Counted from the stretch's first letter, positions 7,869 through 16,552 are shown. The stretch is DNA of 64,000 bases from Pseudomonadota bacterium (GCA_023403845.1 JAEYDL010000033.1:62001-126000); one strand, 5' to 3'. Program-made: numbers and translations. Notes: a model not told the origin generated them from the sequence alone.

Positions 7869-8687
7869 ATGATAGTCGTCGATCTGCATAATCATACCCG
7901 GGCTTCCCATGCCCGGAACAGCGTGGCCGAAATGGTCGCCTCCGCCAAGGGGCGCGGGCTGACCGTATACGGCTTTTCAGAGCATTCTCCACGCCCTCTG
8001 GCCTATTCCTATCCCAAGGAATACCGGGACCATCTTCAGGCCTCTTTCGGCGGATATGTCGAAGACGTGCTCTCCTTCAAGCGCAATGATCCGGAGCTGC
8101 GCGTCCTTCTGGGGATGGAGCTGGACTGGTTTCCGGCGGATCGCGGCTTCATGGAACGGGCCGTGGCGGCCTATCCTTTTGATTACGTTATCGGGGGGAT
8201 TCACTTCCTGGGAACGTGGGGATTTGATTTCACCGCCGAGGACTGGAAGGGCGGTCCGGAATTCTGCGAGGAACAGTACGTCGCCTACTTCCGGACGTTG
8301 CGTGAACTGGCTCTCAGCGGACTGGTCAATATCGCGGCGCACCCCGATATCATCAAGCTCTTTTCGATAGAGACGTTCAGAAACTGGCTTGATCGCCCCG
8401 GCAGCCTCGACCTGATCGCCGAAGCCCTGACCGCCATCCGTGATGCCGGCATGGGGATGGAGATTTCTTCGGCGGGATTGCGCAAGCCGTGCGGGGAGAT
8501 TTATCCCGGACCCAGAATTATGGAACTTGCCGCCGATCTGGGGGTGCCCATCACCTTCGGTTCGGATGCGCACGATGCTGACACCCCGGCATATGCCTTC
8601 GAGCAGCTTGCCGCTTATGCCCGGTCTTTCGGTTATACGCACAGTCTTGTATTCGAGCGCGGGGAGAGACAGGAAATACCCTTCTGA
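7869..8687 (+). CDS. PHP-domain phosphoesterase, histidinol-phosphatase (HisK/HisJ) family
   Basis: The 272-residue protein starts with the PHP metal motif DLHNHTRASH (H7, H9) and continues with GFSEHSP (H39), an LGMELDWFP metal-ligand region, NIAAHPDIIK, and GSDAHDADT near the C-terminus: the metal-binding set of a trinuclear PHP phosphatase. Relatives hydrolyse histidinol phosphate; His genes lie 4 kb away on the other strand, so that role is plausible but unproven. I chose the ATG that directly precedes the conserved motif, although no clear ribosome site is visible; an in-frame TTG at 7776 would add 31 poorly conserved residues. A terminator follows at 8755. Confidence 0.85.
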   Translation: MIVVDLHNHTRASHARNSVAEMVASAKGRGLTVYGFSEHSPRPLAYSYPKEYRDHLQASFGGYVEDVLSFKRNDPELRVLLGMELDWFPADRGFMERAVAAYPFDYVIGGIHFLGTWGFDFTAEDWKGGPEFCEEQYVAYFRTLRELALSGLVNIAAHPDIIKLFSIETFRNWLDRPGSLDLIAEALTAIRDAGMGMEISSAGLRKPCGEIYPGPRIMELAADLGVPITFGSDAHDADTPAYAFEQLAAYARSFGYTHSLVFERGERQEIPF

Positions 8688-8754
8688 ACCGCCTTCCGGG
8701 GCCGAGGAGAGCGCCGTTTCCGTGAGGGGCGGCAGAGAGTCCCGGTCTGTTTTT

Positions 8755-8784
8755 CCTTCCCCGAAGAAGGGGAGGGCGTTTTTT
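8755..8784 (+). terminator. Terminator between the PHP gene and the ModF-like gene
   Basis: CCTTCCCC (8755-8762) pairs with GGGGAGGG (8769-8776, one G-T pair) around GAAGAA, followed by CGTTTTTT. The ribosome site of the next gene begins only 17 nt after the T run. Confidence 0.8.
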
Positions 8785-8811
8785 GAATCTGCGCAAGAGT
8801 GGAGGCTGTTC

Positions 8812-10350
8812 GTGGCTTCTCGACATCCTTTGATTGAAGTGGAACATGTGCGGGTCAGCTACCCCGGCTCGGGAAACAGGGCGCTCGACGACTGTTCCCT
8901 AATCCTGTACGCCGGTGAACATTCCGTGATCCGCGGCGGCAACGGAGCGGGCAAGTCCACCCTGTTGAGGCTGCTGCGCGGCGAACAGTGGCCGGATCAG
9001 ATTGGAGCGGGACGTATGGGCCGGGTCATCTGGCATACGCCAGAAGGGCCGGACGAGGCTCCTCTTGCCGGGCGCAAGGTGACGGCGCTGGTTTCCGCCG
9101 CCCAGCAGGAAAGGGCGGTCCGGCAGGGTTGGCATGTGACGGGAGAGGAACTTGTCCTCGGCGGATTTACGGATACCATATACATGCAGCGCAGGCCCTC
9201 TGCCGGGGAGACGGATTATGCCCTGCAGATGGTCCGTCTGCTGGGGGGCGAATCCTTGCTGTCCCAGGAGGCGACGGTGCTTTCACAGGGACAGTTGCGG
9301 CTTTTGCTCATAGCTCGTGCGCTTGTCCGAAGGCCGGCATTGCTTCTGCTCGACGAGGTGACCGACGGGCTGGACGCGCAGGCCCGGAAGGTCCTGCTGG
9401 ACGCGCTGGAACGGATCGCCGGGTTGTCCACGCTGGTCATGACCACGCATCGACCCGAAACGCTGCCTGCCTGGGTCCGGCGGGAAGTGACGCTTGACCA
9501 TGGACGGATTGTGGCGGTTCCCGCTCAGGGGAAGGACCCCGTCGGCGCATCCGGGGATGGTCCGCCGGATGCCTTTCCCGGTCTGCGAGGCATTCAAGGG
9601 CGTCAGGCGCGCGTCGTCATCAGCAACGCTTCCGTTTTCATCGACCGCGTTCCCGTGCTGCATGACATCAACTGGACCATCGAGCCGGGAGAAAACTGGG
9701 CCGTGCTCGGCAGCAACGGGGCGGGTAAGTCGACCTTGCTGCGGCTGCTGGACGGCGACGAGATCGTGGCCTATGGCGGCAGCATTGTCCATGAACTGCC
9801 GCGACAGGGCGGAGTGGTCAGGCGACTGGAGGATCTGCGGCGCGGCGTACGGCTGGTGTCCGATCTGCAGCAGGCGACCTATGGCTACGATGTGACCGGA
9901 GCTGAGTTCGTCTTTTCCGGCATCGACAATGCAGTGGGCATATATCGTGGTGCCACGGAGGCGGAACGGGCGCAGGTGGATGCACTGCTGCATGATCTGC
10001 ATCTGGGCTTTCTGGCGGATCGGCCCATCCGTTCCTGTTCCACCGGCGAACTGAGGCGTTTGCTGCTGGCGCGGGCTCTGGCGGGTGATCCAGACCTATT
10101 GCTGCTTGACGAGCCCTTTTCCGGTCTGGATGCGGCTTCGCGTTCGGAATTCGCCCGTCTGCTTGACCAGCTGGCCCTGCAGGGGGTGCAGATCGTTATG
10201 GTGACGCATCATGAATCGGATATCATTCCCGCAATCACGCATATGCTGCAGCTTGAACAGGGGCGGATCAAGGCTGTCTGGGAACGGCGTCCGGAAGGCT
10301 CCCGAGGACGAGATTATGATCGAAACGTGAGCTGCGTTTCAGAAAGCTGA
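8812..10350 (+). CDS. Tandem ABC ATPase, ModF/PhrA-like
   Basis: The GTG at 8812 is preceded by GGAGG at a 6-nt spacing, giving 512 residues, close to the ~490 of E. coli ModF; the frame is open further upstream but overlaps the PHP gene and a terminator. Two complete nucleotide-binding domains are present. Domain 1 has Walker A GGNGAGKST (42-50), signature LSQGQ and Walker B LLLLDEVTDGLD. Domain 2 has Walker A GSNGAGKST (about 300-308), signature CSTGE and LLLLDEPFSGLD. There are no membrane segments, substrate-binding protein or permease nearby, so it is either an orphan transporter ATPase or a soluble ABC protein. The link to molybdate rests on similarity only. Confidence 0.82.
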   Translation: MASRHPLIEVEHVRVSYPGSGNRALDDCSLILYAGEHSVIRGGNGAGKSTLLRLLRGEQWPDQIGAGRMGRVIWHTPEGPDEAPLAGRKVTALVSAAQQERAVRQGWHVTGEELVLGGFTDTIYMQRRPSAGETDYALQMVRLLGGESLLSQEATVLSQGQLRLLLIARALVRRPALLLLDEVTDGLDAQARKVLLDALERIAGLSTLVMTTHRPETLPAWVRREVTLDHGRIVAVPAQGKDPVGASGDGPPDAFPGLRGIQGRQARVVISNASVFIDRVPVLHDINWTIEPGENWAVLGSNGAGKSTLLRLLDGDEIVAYGGSIVHELPRQGGVVRRLEDLRRGVRLVSDLQQATYGYDVTGAEFVFSGIDNAVGIYRGATEAERAQVDALLHDLHLGFLADRPIRSCSTGELRRLLLARALAGDPDLLLLDEPFSGLDAASRSEFARLLDQLALQGVQIVMVTHHESDIIPAITHMLQLEQGRIKAVWERRPEGSRGRDYDRNVSCVSES

Positions 10351-10389
10351 ACGGACGAAGAGACGCCCCTCGTCAAATGAACAAGAAAT

Positions 10390-10417
10390 CCCCGCCGCCC
10401 TTGCGGGGGCAGCGGGG
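10390..10417 (-). terminator. Terminator of the Sua5/YrdC gene
   Basis: An 11-bp stem (10390-10400 with 10407-10417, one G-U pair on the minus strand) lies just beyond the stop codon of the minus-strand gene and is followed on that strand by ATTTCTTGTT. It also separates the converging ModF-like gene. Confidence 0.75.
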
Positions 10418-10440
10418 AGCGAATCAGGCCCGGAACGGCC

Positions 10441-11073
10441 TCAGGCTATCTTGAAGCCTGCGGCGAGGATTTCTTCCCGGGAGACGGCACCGTCCCGCAG
10501 AATGTGCAGTTGGCCGGTCTCGTCATATTCCACAAGGGTGGAGGGAAGCCCCCCTGCCGGCGCGGGAGGTTCGTCGAGGATGCCGTAGACCGCGGCGCAA
10601 AGTTCCGGGTCCAGCTGTTCCGTGCTGATGACCGCGGGGTTCCCGCTGATGTTGGCGCTGCTTGAGGTGATGGGTTCGCCGACCGCCTGCGCGAGCGCTC
10701 GCGCCACGGGGTGCGAGGACAGGCGTACAGCGACGCGGCCGGTGCCTCCGGTCAGAATGTCGGGGACGCGCAGTCTGGCCGGAAAGATGACGGAGAGGGG
10801 ACCTGGCCAGAACCGTTCCAGCAGCGGAAGAATGCCGTCCGGAGTTTTGGCTATCAGGTCGAGCTGATTCCATTCGCCGAGAATAAGCGGCAGAGGACGG
10901 ACCGTGGAGCGATGCTTGGCTCGAAAGACGCGGGCCGTAGCGTCGGCGTCCAGCGCCCTGCTTCCCAGCGCAAAAAAGGTTTCTGTGGGAAAGATGACCG
11001 GGTGACCGTCCAGCATCAGTTCTGCCGCGCGTTTCAGATTGACGAGAGGGGCTCTTTTCCGCGCTTTTTCCAT
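10441..11073 (-). CDS. L-threonylcarbamoyladenylate synthase (Sua5/YciO/YrdC family)
   Basis: The 210-residue protein matches the TsaC/YrdC fold, which makes threonylcarbamoyl-AMP for t6A37 of ANN-decoding tRNAs. Visible family features are PVIFPTETFFALG near 25-37, the FRAKHRS stretch near 50-56, RPLPLIL, the FWPGPLSVIFPA block, and SSANISGNPAV near 137-147 lining the nucleotide site. It lacks the extra C-terminal Sua5 domain, so it is the short TsaC form. AGGAGG precedes the ATG. It is divergent from rlmH. A YciO paralogue role cannot be excluded. Confidence 0.88.
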   Translation of the reverse strand: MEKARKRAPLVNLKRAAELMLDGHPVIFPTETFFALGSRALDADATARVFRAKHRSTVRPLPLILGEWNQLDLIAKTPDGILPLLERFWPGPLSVIFPARLRVPDILTGGTGRVAVRLSSHPVARALAQAVGEPITSSSANISGNPAVISTEQLDPELCAAVYGILDEPPAPAGGLPSTLVEYDETGQLHILRDGAVSREEILAAGFKIA

Positions 11074-11134
11074 ATTGCCTCCTGGCTTCGCCGGTGTCCG
11101 GTGAAGGCCGAAACCTTTACCTTACAGGGGCGTC

Positions 11135-11611
11135 ATGACCTTAAAACCATTGCGTATCATCGCCGTCGGACGGCTGAAGACGCCTTTCTGGAAGGCCGCC
11201 GCCGAACATTATGCCGACCGGATTCTGCGCTGGAGATCCTACACGGAAACCATCATCCGGGACGGTGATTCTGCTTTGCCCATTGTTGACCGTAACGCTC
11301 TTGAAGGCAAGGGGATTCTGGCGGCAGTCACCCCGGCGGACATTCCGGTTGTGCTTGACGAGCACGGCAAGCAGTTTTCTTCACGGCAGTTTTCCGCCTT
11401 TCTTGAAAGGCTTTCGGAAAACGGTTCCCGGCGTCCCTGCTTCATCATCGGAGGCGCATTCGGTTTCGATCCAGCGGTAAAGCGGATCGCCGCGCATACT
11501 ATCGCCCTCGGCCCTCTGACTCTGCCGCATGAACTGGCGCGGGTCGTTCTGCTGGAGCAGTTGTACCGGGCTGAGTCTCTGCTTCGTAATATTCCCTACC
11601 ATCACGATTAG
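11135..11611 (+). CDS. rlmH: 23S rRNA pseudouridine-1915 N3-methyltransferase
   Basis: The 158-residue SPOUT methyltransferase has the SAM-binding loop FIIGGAFGFD (about 103-112) and the conserved C-terminal block LPHELARVVLLEQLYRA ending in IPYHHD, diagnostic of RlmH, which acts on helix 69 of the assembled 70S ribosome. The ATG follows AGGGG after 4 nt. The length agrees with E. coli RlmH (155). It stands alone between divergent and convergent neighbours. Confidence 0.95.
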   Translation: MTLKPLRIIAVGRLKTPFWKAAAEHYADRILRWRSYTETIIRDGDSALPIVDRNALEGKGILAAVTPADIPVVLDEHGKQFSSRQFSAFLERLSENGSRRPCFIIGGAFGFDPAVKRIAAHTIALGPLTLPHELARVVLLEQLYRAESLLRNIPYHHD

Positions 11612-11941
11612 AAGAACGAATCTGTCGTATCGTTCGTTCGGAGGGAATGATTTTCGGGGTAGTTCGCATCGGGGGAGGGGAGAAATCGGGAGGACGTCCC
11701 CGGAACATGCCGGGCGGCTCATTTTCTTCCATCCCTGCCCCGCAAAGGAAAAATGGCGCAGACTGCGCATTTGCGGAAAGGCAGACCGGCAAAGACGATA
11801 TGCAGGTGGCCGTTTGTTTCCATGACTGGAACGCGACGAAGACAGATTACCGGTTTTTCACGAAAGACAATCCTGCTTTCCGTGTTCCGTCATGTTCCGG
11901 AACCGGGACATGGTTCATGCGGCGGGCTTGAGGAGAAAGAG
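11612..11941. other. Intergenic stretch between rlmH and hisG
   Basis: About 330 bp hold no convincing gene. Open frames here lack family resemblance, and the only one with a purine-rich leader (ATG 11647) has a 1-nt spacing. A hairpin can form from CATGTTCC (11891-11898) and GGGACATG (11905-11912); its meaning is unknown. Confidence 0.6.
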
Positions 11942-11969
11942 AAAGGGGGAACCTTCGGGTTCCCCCTTT
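11942..11969 (-). terminator. Terminator of hisI-hisG
   Basis: A perfect 12-bp stem (11942-11953 with 11958-11969) with a four-base loop lies 22 bp beyond the hisG stop; on the minus strand it is followed by the pyrimidine-rich CTCTTTCTC. Confidence 0.85.
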
Positions 11970-11991
11970 GGAGACATGATGGTCAGATCTG

Positions 11992-12870
11992 CTAGATGAC
12001 CTTGTTCAGCGCGTATTCAAGGATGCCTTCGGCCCCGGCTTCACGGAGCTGCGGGATAAGATCGCGCACGATGCCGGTGCTGACCACGGTTTCCAGAGAA
12101 AGCCACTCGCCGTTCTGAAGCGGAGCGACGGTGGGCGAGTTCAGGGAGGGCAGCAGAGAGAGAATGGCGTCCAGTCGGGCTGCCGGGGCGTTCATCTTGA
12201 GACAGACAAGGGATTCGGCCCGCAGTGCCCCCTGCAAAAGCAGGTCAATCTGTTCGATCTTGCGACGTTTGGCAGGATCGGCCCAGGCCGCGGCGTTGGC
12301 GATGAGCACTGTGTTGGTGACGAACACTTCTTCAATGACGCGCAGGCCGTGAGCGCGGATGGTCGTCTCGGTCTCTGTAACCTCGACGATGGCGTCGGCA
12401 AGCCCTTCCACGACCTTTGCTTCCGTAGCTCCCCAAGAATAATTGATGTTCACGGGAATGCCCCGTTCAGCAAAATAGGCGGTGCTCACGCCGATAAGCT
12501 CCGTGGCGACCCGTTTGCCGGCGAGATCTTCGGCTTTCTGATAGGGAGAGCTGCCGTCCACGGCCAGAACCCAGCGGGCGGGCTTGTTGGAAACCTTGGA
12601 GTAGATGAGGTCGGAAACGGGCACGACATCGGCTCCTGTTTCCTTGACCCAGTCCTTGCCGGTGAGTCCCACGTCAAGGATGCCGTCCTGAATGTAGAGC
12701 GGAATTTCCTGAACGCGGCACAGACGGGCCGTGATTTCGGGATCATTGATGTCTGGAAAGTAGTTGCGGGGATGGCGACGCACCTTCCAGCCCGCGCGAT
12801 CGAACAGGTCGATTGTGGCTTCTTCGAGCGAGCCCTTGGGCAGGCCGAGTTTGATCAGCGGATTAGCCAT
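11992..12870 (-). CDS. hisG: ATP phosphoribosyltransferase, long form
   Basis: First step of histidine synthesis, joining PRPP to ATP. The start MANPLIKLGLPKGS gives 292 residues, the size of the long HisG form that carries its own C-terminal regulatory domain and needs no HisZ. The GLTGKDWV and LAVDGSSPYQ region and the PRPP-loop region (ADAIVEVTETETTIRAHGL) are conserved. The frame is open upstream into hisI, but the chosen ATG overlaps the hisI end by 8 nt, typical of coupling. A C-terminal region from about residue 205 onward fits the allosteric ACT-like domain, implying histidine feedback inhibition. Confidence 0.94.
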   Translation of the reverse strand: MANPLIKLGLPKGSLEEATIDLFDRAGWKVRRHPRNYFPDINDPEITARLCRVQEIPLYIQDGILDVGLTGKDWVKETGADVVPVSDLIYSKVSNKPARWVLAVDGSSPYQKAEDLAGKRVATELIGVSTAYFAERGIPVNINYSWGATEAKVVEGLADAIVEVTETETTIRAHGLRVIEEVFVTNTVLIANAAAWADPAKRRKIEQIDLLLQGALRAESLVCLKMNAPAARLDAILSLLPSLNSPTVAPLQNGEWLSLETVVSTGIVRDLIPQLREAGAEGILEYALNKVI

Positions 12871-13255
12871 GGTATACCTCTTTGGGGTCAAAAATGAGTT
12901 CGGAGCAGCGGCGTACCTCGCCGTCCCGGAGTTCACGGGAAAAACAGCTGCGGTAGCCTTCATGGCAGGCGGCTCCCCCTCTCTGCTCGATCTGCAGGAG
13001 TACGGCGTCGGAATCGCAGTCCAGCCGGATGGAGCGGACTTTCTGGACGTTGCCCGAGCTTTCGCCCTTGTGCCACAGGCTCTTGCGGCTGCGGCTGTAG
13101 TAATGGACCTCGCCCGTTTCAAGAGTTTTTTCCCAGGCTTCGGGATTCATCCAGGCAAGCATCAGCACTTCGCCGGTTTCGGCGTCCTGCGCGACGGCGG
13201 CCACGAGACCTCCAGATTTGCTGAAGTCCGGCGTAAAATCAAGCGACGATTCCAT
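12863..13255 (-). CDS. hisI: Phosphoribosyl-AMP cyclohydrolase
   Basis: Third step of histidine synthesis, opening the adenine ring of PR-AMP. The 130-residue product has the stand-alone cyclohydrolase features: MLAWMN near 32-37, WHKGESSGN near 61-69, the metal ligands LDCDSDA (D79, D81, D83, C80) and the C97/C104 pair in RGGAACHEGYRSCF. No PR-ATP pyrophosphatase (HisE) domain is fused. AAGGA lies 6 nt before the chosen ATG; the frame upstream shows no similarity. It overlaps hisG by 8 nt, forming a two-gene histidine unit. Confidence 0.94.
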   Translation of the reverse strand: MESSLDFTPDFSKSGGLVAAVAQDAETGEVLMLAWMNPEAWEKTLETGEVHYYSRSRKSLWHKGESSGNVQKVRSIRLDCDSDAVLLQIEQRGGAACHEGYRSCFSRELRDGEVRRCSELIFDPKEVYHG

Positions 13256-13297
13256 GAAAGTTCCTTTGCAGTTCGGTAAGTTGGCTGTTCCACAACA

Positions 13298-13331
13298 AAG
13301 CGCCACGTCCTCCGGGGAGGGCGTGGCGCTT
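13298..13331 (-). terminator. Terminator of dapA
   Basis: A 13-bp stem (13298-13310 with 13319-13331, one G-T pair) lies directly after the dapA stop on the minus strand; TTTGTTG follows. It separates hisIG from the upstream genes, though read-through is possible. Confidence 0.8.
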
Positions 13332-13344
13332 GGGTACGCTTGCA

Positions 13345-14235
13345 TCAATGAAGGAGGCCGCTGTCTTTCAGGGTCTCGACAAGCCGTTCACGATTGGAGG
13401 GCTGGAGCGGGACAAGCGGCAACCGCAGTTCGGGTTCCCGCCCCTGCATCAGGCTGTAGGCCGTCTTGACCGGAATGGGATTGGTTTCGAAGAACATGGC
13501 CCTGTGCAGCGGCATAAGTTCGAAGTGGATGCGGCGGGCCTCCTCCAGATTGCCTTCAAAAAAGGCGTGGCAGAGACGGGACACGCGGTCGGGCGCGATA
13601 TTGGACGTGACCGAGATGACGCCGCAGCCGCCGATGGACATCATGGGCAGCGCCACGAAGTCGTCGCCGGACAGAACCTGAAAGTCCTGCGGGCAGAGTT
13701 CCAGAATGTCGGAAGCGGCGATCAGGCTGCCCGTGGCTTCCTTGATGCCAACGACTTCAGGAACGTCCTTTGCGAGACGGGCCACCGTGACCGGCAGCAT
13801 GTTGCAGCCTGTGCGTCCCGGAACGTTGTACATGACGATTGGCATCGGCGCTTCGGAGGCGATGGCCCTGAAATGCTGATACAGGCCTTCCTGCGTGGGT
13901 TTGTTGTAGTAGGGAGTGATGTGCAGGACGCCGTCGGCGCCCACGCTCTTGGCAAACTGGGTCAGACGAATTGCCTCCGCCGTATTGTTGGAACCGGCCC
14001 CTGCAAGTACGGGAACGCGTTTTCGAACCTGCTCGACGCAGATGCGGACGACCGTTTCATGCTCCTCGTGGGAGAGCGTGGCGGATTCTCCGGTGGTTCC
14101 GCAGGGAACAAGGCCGTCTATGCCCTGTTCTAGCTGGGTTTCGATCAATTCGCGAAAGGCCTCCTCGTCGACCTTTCCGTCCCTGAAGGGCGTGACCAGC
14201 GCGGTAAAGGCGCCGCGAAAGATTCCCGTACTCAT
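13345..14235 (-). CDS. dapA: 4-hydroxy-tetrahydrodipicolinate synthase
   Basis: Condenses pyruvate with aspartate semialdehyde in the lysine/diaminopimelate branch. With the start MSTGIFRG (AAGGGG 6 nt upstream) it has 296 residues, close to the usual 292. The pyruvate-binding GTTGES is at 46-51, the proton-relay tyrosine at about Y136 (VMYNVPGRT) and the Schiff-base lysine at K165 (VGIKEATGS). The neighbouring panD and ilvB are in the same direction, so this is a mixed amino-acid cluster. Confidence 0.96.
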   Translation of the reverse strand: MSTGIFRGAFTALVTPFRDGKVDEEAFRELIETQLEQGIDGLVPCGTTGESATLSHEEHETVVRICVEQVRKRVPVLAGAGSNNTAEAIRLTQFAKSVGADGVLHITPYYNKPTQEGLYQHFRAIASEAPMPIVMYNVPGRTGCNMLPVTVARLAKDVPEVVGIKEATGSLIAASDILELCPQDFQVLSGDDFVALPMMSIGGCGVISVTSNIAPDRVSRLCHAFFEGNLEEARRIHFELMPLHRAMFFETNPIPVKTAYSLMQGREPELRLPLVPLQPSNRERLVETLKDSGLLH

Positions 14236-14312
14236 AAACATCCCCTTGTCGGCAGTCTTGTATGGCATAGGACCCTAGCGCAAAGAGGAGGCCGCGTCCA
14301 GCCTTGTGGGGG

Positions 14313-14798
14313 CTACCAGTGATCGACCGCAGCAATCTCGAAATGCGGTACGCCGTTCTTGTCCAGCCTGTTCCTGTATTCCAGCCGTTCAGCGATGCGG
14401 TTGGGGCGGGCGGGGTCGCTGTTGTCGAAGGTCAGCACACGCGGCGTGGAGGCGTAAAGCGCCCGAACGCCGGTTACCCGACGGGACGTGGTGACGATGA
14501 CCTCGTCTCCGGTCTGGCAGGTACGCGCGGCCGCTCCGTTAAGGCAGACGATGCCGCTGCCGCGCTCTCCGGGCAGAACATACGTGCTGATTCGCGCGCC
14601 GCTCTGCTTGTTCCAGATGTAGGCGAACTCCAGAGGGACGATGCCCGCCTCGTCAAGGATGGCCTCGTCGATGGTGATGGAACCGTGGTAGTCAAGTCTG
14701 GATTCCGTAACGCGGATGCCGTGGAGCTTGGCCCAGACCATTTCAATGCCGCCGTCCCGGTTGGCGATTTCCTTTTCCAGTTGTTCAAGAGTTTGCAT
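14313..14798 (-). CDS. panD: Aspartate 1-decarboxylase, extended at both ends
   Basis: PanD makes beta-alanine for pantothenate and coenzyme A. The proenzyme cleavage site is visible as YHGSITIDE (G39-S40), where self-cleavage creates the pyruvoyl cofactor; RGSGIVCLNGAAAR near residues 90-103 is the second core motif. At 161 residues it is longer than the usual ~126: about 20 extra N-terminal residues and a ~40-residue C-terminal tail. No strong ribosome site precedes the first ATG; an internal ATG (residue 20, MVWAKLHGIRVTES) matches the canonical N-terminus and may be the true start. It lies 78 bp upstream of dapA and just after ilvB. Confidence 0.9.
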   Translation of the reverse strand: MQTLEQLEKEIANRDGGIEMVWAKLHGIRVTESRLDYHGSITIDEAILDEAGIVPLEFAYIWNKQSGARISTYVLPGERGSGIVCLNGAAARTCQTGDEVIVTTSRRVTGVRALYASTPRVLTFDNSDPARPNRIAERLEYRNRLDKNGVPHFEIAAVDHW

Positions 14799-14845
14799 TG
14801 CTTTGGCAGAGTTGAAGTAAGGCCCGGCTGTACCGGGCCGGAGTG

Positions 14846-16540
14846 TTACAGAAGCACCATTTCATCCAGCGACGCCCCGGCAGGCACCGTGGGATAGACT
14901 ATTTCGTCGCGTTCCACCCAGACGTCGATAATGGCCGTCTTCGGCGAGGAAAGCGCGGTCCGCAGTGTGGATTCAAGATCGGCCGGACGGGTCACGCGGT
15001 AGCCTTCGGCTCCGTAGGCTTCGGCCAGTTTCACGAAATCGGGCTGGTCGGCGATATCCACAGCCACGCAATTCTGTTTGTAGAACATGTACTGCTGCTG
15101 GCGGACCATGCCGAGATATCTGTTGTTGAGAATCAGAATCTTGACTGGCAGACGGTTGCTGACGGCGGTGATGAGTTCCTGCAGGTTCATCTGGAAGGAT
15201 CCGTCGCCGGATACATCCACGACCAGCCGGTCGGGAAAGGCAAACTGGGCCCCGATGGCCGCCGGAAAACCGTAGCCCATGGTGCCGAGTCCGCCGGAGG
15301 TGATGAGCGTGCGCGGCTCCTGGAAGGTGTAGAGCTGGGCCGTCCACATCTGATGCTGCCCCACTTCCGTGGTCAGGATGGCCTTGCCCTCCGTCACCCG
15401 GTAAAGCGTCTCGATGACGTCCTGAGGCTTGAGCACGGCCCCGCCGGGGGTCCAGGTGATGGGCTGCTCGGCCTTCCATTCGTTGAGCAGGGCTCTCCAG
15501 GGTTCGAAGCGTCGTTCCCAGGGCTGCGGTTCGCGCTGGGACAGATGTTCGCGGATGGCCGCGAGAGCGTTGCGGCAGTCGCTGACCACGGGGATGCTTA
15601 CGTTGACGTTTTTATGAATGGACGTGGGATCAATGTCGATGTGAACGATGGTGGCCTTGGGGGCGAAGGAGGAGATGCGCCCGGTCACCCGGTCGTCGAA
15701 GCGGACGCCCACGGCGATGACGAGATCGGCGTTGCTGATGGCCTTGTTGGCGGCATAGGTGCCGTGCATGCCGAGCATGCCGAGCCAGCGGTCGTCGTCG
15801 CAGGGAAAGGCCCCCAGCCCCATGAGCGTCGACGTCACGGGAAGGTGCAGATCATCGGCCAGCGCGCGGAATTCCGCGCTGGCATTGGCCATGATTACCC
15901 CGCCTCCGGCGAAGAGCAGAGGCCGTCTGGACTGATGGATGGCGTCCACCACCTTGCGGATCTGGGCGAAATTGGGGCGGTACGTCGGGTTGTAGCTGCG
16001 CAGGCTCACGTCCTCGGGCCAGATGAATTCCGTTTTGTCCTGCTGGACGTTCTTCGGAAGATCCACAAGGACGGGGCCGGGACGACCGGAACGGGCGAGA
16101 TAGAAGGCCTGTCTGATGACGCGCGCCAGATCCTTCACGTCCTTGACCACATAATTGTGCTTGGTGCAGGGGCGGGTGATGCCTGCGATATCCACTTCCT
16201 GAAAGGCGTCGTTGCCGATGAGGCCGGTGGGCACCTGCCCGGTGAAGACCACGAGAGGAATGGAATCGCAATAGGCCGTGGCAAGTCCCGTGACGGTATT
16301 GGTGGCGCCGGGTCCCGAAGTGGCCATGGCCACCCCTACCCGTCCGGACGCGCGCGCGTAGCCGTCGGCGGCATGCACCGCAGCCTGTTCGTGCCGCACC
16401 AGAATATGACGTAGCTGCCTGGAGTAGCGGGGAAGAACATCATAGATGTCCAGAACTGATCCGCCGGGATAGCCGAACAGGATGTCGACGCCTTCGCGGA
16501 TCAGGCATTCCATGAGAATCTGCGCTCCATTCAGCAACAT
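14846..16540 (-). CDS. ilvB: Acetolactate synthase catalytic subunit
   Basis: ThDP- and FAD-dependent enzyme of branched-chain amino-acid synthesis. I chose the second ATG (MLLNGAQIL, 564 residues) because GGAG lies 6 nt before it, whereas the ATG four codons upstream has none. The ThDP-activating glutamate is E51 (RHEQAAVHAADG). SGPGATNTVTG, the QVPTGLIGNDAFQE block, GLGTMGYGFPAAIG and the ThDP/Mg motif GDGSFQMNLQEL are present in order. The FAD-binding middle domain marks it as the anabolic type, not catabolic AlsS. No regulatory subunit (IlvN) is adjacent; panD follows after 47 bp instead. Confidence 0.94.
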   Translation of the reverse strand: MLLNGAQILMECLIREGVDILFGYPGGSVLDIYDVLPRYSRQLRHILVRHEQAAVHAADGYARASGRVGVAMATSGPGATNTVTGLATAYCDSIPLVVFTGQVPTGLIGNDAFQEVDIAGITRPCTKHNYVVKDVKDLARVIRQAFYLARSGRPGPVLVDLPKNVQQDKTEFIWPEDVSLRSYNPTYRPNFAQIRKVVDAIHQSRRPLLFAGGGVIMANASAEFRALADDLHLPVTSTLMGLGAFPCDDDRWLGMLGMHGTYAANKAISNADLVIAVGVRFDDRVTGRISSFAPKATIVHIDIDPTSIHKNVNVSIPVVSDCRNALAAIREHLSQREPQPWERRFEPWRALLNEWKAEQPITWTPGGAVLKPQDVIETLYRVTEGKAILTTEVGQHQMWTAQLYTFQEPRTLITSGGLGTMGYGFPAAIGAQFAFPDRLVVDVSGDGSFQMNLQELITAVSNRLPVKILILNNRYLGMVRQQQYMFYKQNCVAVDIADQPDFVKLAEAYGAEGYRVTRPADLESTLRTALSSPKTAIIDVWVERDEIVYPTVPAGASLDEMVLL

Positions 16541-16552
16541 TGGATACTCCAT

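Noticed and set aside
11647..11931. 94-codon frame after rlmH with a purine-rich leader
   Set aside because: The GGAGGG is only 1 nt from the ATG and the protein sequence is not family-like.
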